From Verrucomicrobiota bacterium (GTDB lineage Bacteria; Verrucomicrobiota; Verrucomicrobiia; Opitutales; Opitutaceae), in the NCBI GenBank assembly GCA_023446735.1, contig JAEXPQ010000259.1, positions 1-10,865 of the forward strand: a DNA stretch of 10,865 nucleotides, given 5' to 3'. The stretch's first letter is position 1, and each line of letters opens with the position of its first letter. A program made the position numbers and the translations under genes. The notes under the pieces were generated by a model, which ran no database searches, was not told the DNA's origin, and saw only the letters and a list, made by a program, of their open reading frames with translations. This document shows, in pieces, positions 7,401 through 10,865 of the stretch.

Positions 7401-7792
7401 TCGGCGGCGGTCTCGTCGACGTGGACGACGCTTCCGGCCGGCAAACCGCCGGCGGGAGCAGTGTATTTGAGATGTGACTCCGTATTGGCCATCCAGGTGG
7501 TGTTGAGCCAGCCGCGCTCGGTGAAATAGACCACCGTCCCCGGAGCGAGGTCGACGAGCGCGACGAAGGAGAAGGCGTCGATGTTGTCCTCGTTCATCCG
7601 CACGAAGGCGATGTCTCCCGACACGAGCGTCGTCTGCGCCTGTGCGGCCGCCGGCAGGCCGAGCAGGAAGCCCACGGCCAGGGCGCACCGCCCGGGGCGC
7701 CGCCACAACGAGCGATCCCGAGTGGATCCACCGACGAGGGAAGTACGATGCCGGAGGGATCCGACAGGTTCGGGACTGCGATGGGTTTGCAT
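4409..7792 (-). CDS. Large secreted multidomain protein: choice-of-anchor D repeats plus Calx-beta
   Basis: About 1,127 residues, with a signal peptide ending AAAQA before QTTLVSG (residue 53, counted from the ATG at 7792). Modules in order: A1 (57-275, SGDIAFVRMNEDNIDAFSF); Ig-like choice-of-anchor D repeats D1 (292-414) and D2 (419-541); A2 (547-750, AGAIAFIGYNSDDPDGFAF); D3 (764-885); a Calx-beta domain (888-998, with DGDYT and ESDETFFVSL); and a C-terminal module (1005-1127) with GADADPYGVGLTNLMRYALD and QYIVQSSTDLVAW, which I associate with verrucomicrobial exported proteins. No enzyme motif is visible; surface adhesion or matrix binding is likely. From the ATG the N-region is long. A TTG at 7708 gives a canonical signal peptide of about 24 residues and may be the true start; a GTG at 7837 also exists. 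None has a good ribosome site. Confidence 0.88.
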   Translation of the reverse strand: MQTHRSPEPVGSLRHRTSLVGGSTRDRSLWRRPGRCALAVGFLLGLPAAAQAQTTLVSGDIAFVRMNEDNIDAFSFVALVDLAPGTVVYFTERGWLNTTWMANTESHLKYTAPAGGLPAGSVVHVDETAADVLTLTGSGTVAFAWGTSGFNLASGDQMLAYQTSSATLPTSTATLTFIAGITLNDGNGSSADYYNDPITHWTVATYANTGGSATNKSTLPSGLTNGVNCLSVFPDFAVLASQDNVRYNNSLTSGTRAQLLAAISNAANWVYDDITNYPTSSVGPFTVTSLVPEVEIQGNGTTIPDGDTTPTASDHTDFGTTPVAGGSVVRTFTIRNTGAGALTLGGSPRVAVSGLHAADFTVTTQPAASVAAGGSGTFQVTFDPSASGTRTATLSIANNDADENPYNFSIQGVGTAPAPEIYVLGNSVTILDEDSTPSAADHTDFGSTDSTTGSVTRTFSIRNQGEAVLSLSGTPRVAVGGANPADFVVAVQPATSVAVGGATDFQVTFNPTATGLRSATLSIANNDADENPYNFAIQGTGTSTNLAAGAIAFIGYNSDDPDGFAFIALTDLPPTEQIYFTDEGWNGSAWNGSPNEAHFSWTAPAAGLPIGSIVRIYESATNTLTASSGTVSGLLVGTVFHYSSGDQVLAYQSATGADPAAPQFVAGLHADYQSDNYDAATGWSATGNSDSTSGVPSGLANAVNCVSLFPATTERRNAKYTGTLTGSADVLRAAINDYRNWSFADTPFAIAPTDFATPVVTYSPEIEVVGNGTVIAAGDTSPTIADHTNFLGATLIGQTVARTFTIRNLGVGSLTLGGTPRIAIVGIDAAAFVVTAAPAATVAAGGTTTFTITFTPARTGPHAALVRIANNDANENPYEFAIAGATAPALSIADVAVNEGNSGATTCRFTVSLAHATEQDVSFDLTTADGTATAADGDYTPRALVGQGIPAGATSVAIDVLVHGDVRIESDETFFVSLANVVGATVGDAQATGTITNDDVTVYTYADWTMIRFSVDERANPAFSGADADPYGVGLTNLMRYALDLPAHGPVVSPVSTSLVGTTSTLSFPIRASAFDLQYIVQSSTDLVAWADVQTYQSTAAPQAISRSVVAPGGARRFFLRLKVVAP
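6178..6239 (-). repeat. Near-identical 62-bp segment, D2 copy (other copy at 6559-6620)
   Basis: This segment matches 6559-6620 at about 58 of 62 positions by eye, offset by 381 bp, which is exactly the 127-codon period of the D repeats. It encodes LSIANNDADENPYNF followed by SIQG or AIQG. The third D repeat (near 5150) keeps the peptide motif (RIANNDANENPYEF) but is more diverged in DNA. This suggests recent internal duplication or gene conversion between D1 and D2. Confidence 0.75.
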
Positions 7793-8120
7793 GGAACTCG
7801 CGAGTTGAGGGTGGAAGCCGAACCGGGCCGCGCCCACGGAAGAGCACGGGGGCCACGACCGGGGGGCTTCCCTGTGTCGCAGATTCCTCGTGCCAAGTCA
7901 ACGGACCGTCGCCACGGAGCGCGCACCGAGCAGACCGCCCTCGTCGGCCGCACCGGTCGCCCTCCCCGGCCAGACTAAGCCGCGCACCTCCCGTCGTGCT
8001 CCTCCACCCGGACCCGACTCCAGCCGCCTTGCGGGTATCACCTGTGATGGGAGATTCTCTACTGAATCCGCTCCCCAAGGGGCCCCTCGGTCCGCCAATC
8101 ATCCGGCATGCTCCGGTCAC
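7793..8120. other. Gap upstream of the large secreted-protein gene
   Basis: No convincing gene lies in these 328 bases; the open frames are Arg/Pro-rich shadows. On the minus strand TTGACT (7901-7896) could be a -35 element, but the base run 17 bases on (GACACA) is a poor -10. Overlapping it, TGGCACG recalls a sigma-54 -24 element, but the following GC is two bases too far. Two small adjacent hairpins lie at 8037-8048 and 8053-8068. The promoter and untranslated leader of the secreted-protein gene, and any terminator of the ferredoxin gene, should lie here; none can be identified firmly. Confidence 0.4.
8037..8068 (-). other. Pair of small adjacent inverted repeats
   Basis: ATCAC-CT-GTGAT (8037-8048) is followed by GATTC-TCTACT-GAATC (8053-8068). 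Both stems are perfect but only 5 bp, and they stand in a locally AT-richer patch. They lie between the ferredoxin stop and the secreted-protein gene on the same transcribed strand. They could be an operator, an RNA leader element or chance; no known riboswitch is recognised. Confidence 0.25.
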
Positions 8121-8474
8121 TCACTCCGCCAACGGCCGCGTCGCCGCGACCCACTCGGCGACCGGCACGCCGCCCAGCAGGTGCTCGACCACGATCCGTT
8201 CGCAGCGCGCGGGCGTCACCCCGCCGTACCACACGCCTTCCGGATACACGACCAGCCAAGGGCCGCCGCGGCAGATCCGCAGGCAGGCGGCCTTGGTCCG
8301 CAGCACCGGAATCCCCGTTTCCTTCAGGCGGCGTTTCAACCAATCCCACGTCTCCAGTCCGTCCGCCGTGCTGCAGCAGTCCGGCCCCACGCACAGGAAG
8401 ACGTGACGCTGCGCGCCCGCGAGTTTCATCGCCGCAAACGCGGCCGCGGTGAAGTCCGGATCGGAGGATGCCAT
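8121..8474 (-). CDS. Thioredoxin-like [2Fe-2S] ferredoxin domain protein
   Basis: This 117-residue protein matches the thioredoxin-fold [2Fe-2S] ferredoxin family (as in Aquifex Fd and NuoE-like domains). HVFLCVGPDCC supplies Cys28 with Cys33 or Cys34, and AACLRIC supplies Cys64 and Cys68 in the C-x3-C second pair. RGGPWLVVYPEGVWYGGV (from 70) is the usual segment after the cluster, and the protein ends GVPVAEWVA. It is probably a cytosolic one-electron carrier; the partner is unknown. The frame runs further upstream to 8564, but those residues are Arg/Ala-rich and overlap the preceding gene, so the ATG at 8474 is preferred, with a GTG seven codons earlier as an alternative. It follows the DMP19 gene by 59 bases on the same strand, probably one transcript. 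Confidence 0.88.
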   Translation of the reverse strand: MASSDPDFTAAAFAAMKLAGAQRHVFLCVGPDCCSTADGLETWDWLKRRLKETGIPVLRTKAACLRICRGGPWLVVYPEGVWYGGVTPARCERIVVEHLLGGVPVAEWVAATRPLAE

Positions 8475-8533
8475 GGTGGAAACGCCGCCCACTCTGGACG
8501 CGCCCCGCCGCCGCGCAACCCCGGCCGCCACGC

Positions 8534-8950
8534 CTAAGCCGCGTGCTGCCAGCGCGCGAGCCACTGCTCGAGCAGCTCGTCGGTGTCCTCGTCGCTGGCG
8601 AAGAAGCGTTCCTCGAGCGCCGCGAAGGCCTGCTCCGCCGCGGTGTCGAGCTGCCGGATCTGCTCGGCGCGCGCCTTCGGGTCGGGCGCGGGTCCGGCGG
8701 AGCCGAACTGCGCGTTGGCCGCCGCGGCCAGCGTCGCCAGCTCCTCGGCACCGATCGCGCGCAGCGCCGCCGGCGCATGGAAGGCGAGATCGCCGCGCCG
8801 GCTGCCGTAGTAGCCGGCGAAGCCGTGGTTCGCGACCCCGGCGGCGAACTGCCAGACCGTGGCGAGAATGCGTTCGGAGTCCGCAAGGTGGTCGAAACCA
8901 ACCTTGGCGAGGCGGTCCATGGCCCGTTGGGCGGCGAGGTCGACGATCAT
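8534..8950 (-). CDS. DMP19/DUF4375 family protein
   Basis: This 138-residue protein is of unknown cellular role. It resembles the DMP19 (DUF4375, PF14300) fold: acidic helices and the central WQFAAGVANHGFAGYYGS (33-50), which corresponds to the family's NGGF-x-Q(Y/F)-type block, followed by helices with LRAIGAEELATLAAAANA and a conserved-looking LEERFFASDED (112-122). Neisseria DMP19 is known as a DNA-mimic protein; whether that holds here is unclear, as most family members are uncharacterised. The frame stays open to 9151, but the extra residues are Arg/Pro-rich, so the ATG at 8950 is chosen; the preceding bases are C-rich (CCCCTCCCGCC) without Shine-Dalgarno. It is upstream of the ferredoxin gene on the same strand and divergent from the CadD gene. 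Confidence 0.75.
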   Translation of the reverse strand: MIVDLAAQRAMDRLAKVGFDHLADSERILATVWQFAAGVANHGFAGYYGSRRGDLAFHAPAALRAIGAEELATLAAAANAQFGSAGPAPDPKARAEQIRQLDTAAEQAFAALEERFFASDEDTDELLEQWLARWQHAA

Positions 8951-9192
8951 GGCGGGAGGGGTTGAGGTTGGCCCCAATCTACCCGCGCCCGTGCCTCGCT
9001 CAATCGGCGCCGGCCGGTTTTGAGTTACAGGACGGTGACATCTTCGGCTCGAGCCCCGCAGCCGGCGCCCCGACGTCGCGAGTTTTCGGGTTGGAGTCCG
9101 CCGGCGCACCGCTGTCTTCTCCCCGCATGAGCCCCTCGGGATGGATCGCAACCGCCGGCGCGCCCGCCGCCTGATCCGCCCGCGCCACCGCG
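8951..9192. other. Divergent intergenic region between the DMP19 and CadD genes
   Basis: This 242-base region should hold both divergent promoters. I see no clear -35/-10 pair, no MerR- or ArsR-like dyad and no long inverted repeat. A 15-codon ORF (9127-9174, MSPSGWIATAGAPAA) ends 18 bases before the CadD start. It could be a leader peptide, but it is the tail of a longer open frame and has no ribosome site, so it is not called as a gene. Confidence 0.4.
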
Positions 9193-9768
9193 ATGCTCGC
9201 CCTCCTCGAAACCATCCTGCTCGCCACTCTGCTGTTCGTCGCCACCAACGCCGACGATCTCGTGCTGCTAATGGTCTTCTTCGCCCAGCCGGGCGCGCGC
9301 GCTCGCGGGATCGTCGCCGGCCAGTTGCTCGGGCTGGGCGTGCTCACCGGCGTGAGCTTCCTCGCCGCCTGGCTCGCCCTCGCCGCGCCGCCGGACTGGC
9401 TGCCGTGGCTCGGCCTCGCGCCGTTGCTGCTCGGCCTGCGCTGGCTCCTCCGCCCCGCGGGCGACGACACCCCGGCCGGCCTCGCCTCGTGGCGTACCGT
9501 GGCCGTGGTGACAATCGCCAACGGCGCCGACAACCTCGGTGCCTACATCCCCGCCTTCGCCCTGCTGAGCTTCGGCCAGAAGGTCGCGACCGCCGTCGCG
9601 TTCCTCATCCTCGCGCTCGTCTGGTGCGCCCTCGCCCGGGCCGCCGTGCGCCACCCGGCCTGGGGCCCGTTCGTGCAACGCTGGTCCGCCCGGCTCGGTC
9701 CCTACGTGCTGATCGGCCTGGGCTTGTGGATCCTCGCGCACCACCCGCTCTTCGGGCTCGGGCGCTGA
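9193..9768 (+). CDS. CadD-family cadmium resistance transporter
   Basis: This 191-residue integral membrane protein is close to the usual length of about 200 for the CadD family (PF03596, LysE superfamily), which exports Cd2+ and perhaps other cations. Membrane segments fall at about 3-18, 22-31, 38-63, 68-87, 102-125, 131-150 and 169-183. The paired family motifs are visible: TNADDLVLLMVFF (18-30) in the first half and TIANGADNLGAYIPAF (107-122) in the second, with the Asn/Asp residues in membrane segments as expected for cation passage. The ATG at 9193 directly begins the first hydrophobic segment. No Shine-Dalgarno is evident and no metal-responsive regulator gene adjoins it. The substrate is assigned from the family, so another metal is possible. 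It converges with the ATPase remnant downstream. Confidence 0.85.
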   Translation: MLALLETILLATLLFVATNADDLVLLMVFFAQPGARARGIVAGQLLGLGVLTGVSFLAAWLALAAPPDWLPWLGLAPLLLGLRWLLRPAGDDTPAGLASWRTVAVVTIANGADNLGAYIPAFALLSFGQKVATAVAFLILALVWCALARAAVRHPAWGPFVQRWSARLGPYVLIGLGLWILAHHPLFGLGR

Positions 9769-9794
9769 GTGGCGGCGCCGGCGGCCTCGGGCCC

Positions 9795-9976
9795 TCACCA
9801 CCAGAGAGTCGATACTGGCGCGGCGTAGAGGTGCGGACCGAAGGGAACGACCGTGTCGCCGTCGTAGAGCACCAGGCCGAGGGTGAAACGCGGGCCAGCG
9901 GCATCGGCGAGCCTTCGCAGGCCGCTGAAGTCCGCCGCCGTGACGGTCGCTCCGCCTTCACCTCGAGGCCGTCCAT
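9795..9976 (-). pseudogene. C-terminal fragment of a DUF4143-type AAA ATPase, frameshifted
   Basis: Reading on the minus strand, DGLEVKA (about 9973-9953) continues, after a one-base frame change, into GATVTAADFSGLRRLADAAG, then PRFTLGLVLYDGDTVVPFG and HLYAAPVSTLWW with a stop at 9795-9797. This is the characteristic C-terminus of ATP-binding proteins with a DUF4143 domain (EVKA-x-ATVTAADF, VLYDG, PFG, W at the end). Restoring one G to the GGCGGAGCG stretch (plus strand 9952-9953, CC in place of CCC) gives an uninterrupted EVKAGATVTAADF. The gene therefore carries a single-base deletion. Everything upstream of EVKA, including the Walker motifs, is missing; homology stops where the 22-bp repeats begin. 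Confidence 0.8.
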
Positions 9977-10131
9977 TTGAAAGCCGAAAGCCGGCTATTT
10001 GAAAGCAAAGCGGCGTCCAATTGAAAGCGCAGCAGGGGCCCGCAGCGCAGAAAGCGGGTGTAGAAGTCGCCGATCCAGTTGTTGGCTAGGCGCTTGTTAT
10101 ACCTTGCGACCGGAGCATCTGCGGCTCCCAT
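9958..10131 (-). CDS. Short unrecognised ORF over the repeat region
   Basis: A 57-codon frame starts at an ATG (10131) and reads MGAADAPVARYNKRL, then ANNWIGDFYTRFLRCGPLLR, then runs through the 22-bp repeats and stops inside the ATPase remnant. The middle (NNWIGDFYTRFLRC) has protein-like composition. The tail (SNSRLSAFKW) is only repeat sequence read through. It could be the end of a truncated gene or the remnant of a mobile-element ORF. I do not recognise it, and it may not be expressed. Confidence 0.25.
   Translation of the reverse strand: MGAADAPVARYNKRLANNWIGDFYTRFLRCGPLLRFQLDAALLSNSRLSAFKWTASR
9967..10034. repeat. Three 22-bp tandem units, IS21-like terminal repeats
   Basis: On the minus strand three consecutive units of exactly 22 bases share the core GCTTTCAAATGGAC: the first has GCTTTCAATTGGAC, the second GCTTTCAAATAGCC, the third GCTTTCAAATGGAC. 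On the plus strand they read as CATTTGAAAGC, CTATTTGAAAGC and CCAATTGAAAGC. Multiple spaced repeats of a (A/T)TTGAAAG-like core are typical of the ends of IS21-family elements. No transposase (IstA/IstB) remains in the window, so this would be a solo end or scar. The repeats are seen directly; the family is inferred. Confidence 0.55.
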
Positions 10132-10173
10132 GCCGGCGACGCACCATACAGGCGCGCCACCGGCGAGCGGCGC
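9977..10173. other. Degraded intergenic region beside the TonB receptor gene
   Basis: Apart from the 22-bp repeats and the 57-codon ORF described separately, this stretch holds GGCTAGGCGCTTGTTATACC at 10084-10103. Read in reverse (TATAACAAGCGCC) it resembles one end of an integron attC site, but no matching second half is present. The sequence after the TonB receptor stop has only 4-bp stems and no T-run, so no terminator is called. Confidence 0.35.
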
Positions 10174-10865
10174 TCAGAAGCTCACGTCAAGCCGGGTCCA
10201 GAGGGTGCGGCCGGGCTCGTTGACGCGCGTGGTCTGCTCGTAGCCGGCCACCATCGCGCCGGAGCGGCTGATGTGCTCGGCGTAGGTCCGGTCGAACAGG
10301 TTGTCCACGCCCGCCGAGAGCCGGCCCCACGCGCGGAAACGCCAGCTCGCGTTGAGCGAGACGACGGCGAAGCCGGGCGTCGCACCGAGGTCCTGGCCGA
10401 CGATGCTGCCCTGCCCGATCGCGACCCGGTCCTGCCGCGCCACGGCGCGCAGCAACGCCCCGGCAGACCAGCTCGACTCGACGTACGCGAGCGCGATCCG
10501 GCCCTCCAACGGAGGGATCTGCCCGAGCGGACGGGCGTCGGTGCGGTTGCGGCCGCGGGTGTACGCCGCGGTGACGTCGGCGCGCCAATGCTCGGTGAGC
10601 CGGTAGTTCGCCGAGAGCTCGCCGCCCCACGTCTCGGCGTCGATGGCGCGCGTGATCGTGGCGAGGCGCGTGCCCATGCCGGCGAGCTTCCGGTATCCGC
10701 TCTGCACGAGTAGGAAGTCGGCGATGCGGTTGGCGAAAAGCGAGACGTTGAGCGACCACCGCTCGGTGCGCAGGCCGAGGCCGGTGTCGAGCTGCACGGT
10801 CTTCTCGGTCGGCGTGCGGAACGCGCTCACGCTCGTCGCGCTCTCGTTCTTGATCAGCTCCCAGT
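10174..10865 (-). CDS. TonB-dependent outer-membrane receptor, C-terminal part (copper-receptor-like)
   Basis: The gene runs off the right edge; about 229 C-terminal residues are visible, so signal peptide, TonB box and plug are outside the window. The region consists of amphipathic beta strands of the barrel: TVQLDTGLGLRTERWSLNVS, ETWGGELSANYRLTEHWRAD, LEGRIALAYVESSWSAGALL. It ends with the hallmark GVDNLFDRTYAEHISRSG, RVNEPGRTLWTRLDVSF and a terminal Phe. The pair QDRVAIGQGSIVGQD and RVNEPGRT resembles the TonB-dependent copper receptor group (OprC/NosA, TIGR01778) more than siderophore receptors, so copper uptake is the best guess, not certain. It would import its substrate across the outer membrane with TonB-ExbBD. 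The frame extends past a GTG at 10830 through WELIKNESATS to the edge, so the start is not here. Confidence 0.9.
   Translation of the reverse strand, partial: WELIKNESATSVSAFRTPTEKTVQLDTGLGLRTERWSLNVSLFANRIADFLLVQSGYRKLAGMGTRLATITRAIDAETWGGELSANYRLTEHWRADVTAAYTRGRNRTDARPLGQIPPLEGRIALAYVESSWSAGALLRAVARQDRVAIGQGSIVGQDLGATPGFAVVSLNASWRFRAWGRLSAGVDNLFDRTYAEHISRSGAMVAGYEQTTRVNEPGRTLWTRLDVSF

Noticed and set aside
4649..7477. A 942-codon open frame on the plus strand opposite the large secreted-protein gene
   Set aside because: Its translation is Gly/Arg/Val-rich low-complexity sequence without domains. It mirrors GC-rich codon usage of the real minus-strand gene, which has clear Ig-like and Calx-beta domains.
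7880..7901. Possible sigma-54 promoter (TGGCACG) upstream of the secreted-protein gene
   Set aside because: The distance from GG to the next GC is 12 bases instead of 10, and no TTGC element is present. The overlapping TTGACT also lacks a usable -10.
9127..9174. 15-codon leader peptide before CadD
   Set aside because: No ribosome site, no regulatory codon run and no attenuator hairpin; it is the end of a longer non-coding open frame.
9141..9980. Plus-strand open frame overlapping the CadD gene
   Set aside because: Arg/Pro-rich composition typical of a shadow frame; the CadD frame has membrane segments and family motifs.

Overview
The window is GC-rich (codon third positions are mostly G or C) and looks chromosomal. 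It most resembles an Opitutaceae-like member of the Verrucomicrobiota. The grounds are a PEP-CTERM protein, a large secreted protein ending in a C-terminal module I associate with Verrucomicrobia, an intergenic repeat whose reverse strand reads TTEGTEDTE (common between genes in Verrucomicrobia and Planctomycetes), and start codons that mostly lack a Shine-Dalgarno sequence. The taxonomic call is inference.

Layout. Positions 32-3310 (+) hold an anaerobic ribonucleotide reduction operon: nrdD (class III reductase, glycyl radical enzyme), a leader with a strong hairpin and a 9-bp-periodic repeat, nrdG (radical-SAM activase), and a 73-residue Cys-rich CWC-type protein whose ATG overlaps the nrdG stop codon. 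A GC-rich hairpin follows. Positions 3386-4312 (+) encode an exported FGE/sulfatase-modifying-fold protein with a PEP-CTERM anchor and no catalytic cysteines. Convergent to it, 4409-7792 (-) encodes a secreted protein of about 1,100 residues made of two copies of an unnamed beta module, three choice-of-anchor-D Ig-like repeats, a Calx-beta domain and the C-terminal module. After a 328-base gap come two minus-strand genes: a thioredoxin-like [2Fe-2S] ferredoxin (8121-8474) and a DMP19/DUF4375 protein (8534-8950). Divergent from these is a CadD-type cadmium transporter (9193-9768, +).

Positions 9795-10131 look like a decayed insertion site. They hold the C-terminal scrap of a DUF4143-type ATPase broken by a one-base deletion, then three 22-bp tandem units resembling the multiple terminal repeats of IS21-family elements, then a short unrecognised ORF. 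The right edge (10174-10865, -) is the C-terminal part of a TonB-dependent receptor most like the copper-receptor (OprC/NosA) group.

Functionally, the left third supplies dNTPs without oxygen and the middle encodes exported surface proteins. The right third carries small redox or unknown proteins and two possible metal-handling proteins (cadmium efflux and outer-membrane uptake, possibly copper). I see no tRNA, rRNA, CRISPR array or intact transposase. The least described element is the CWC protein coupled to nrdDG.
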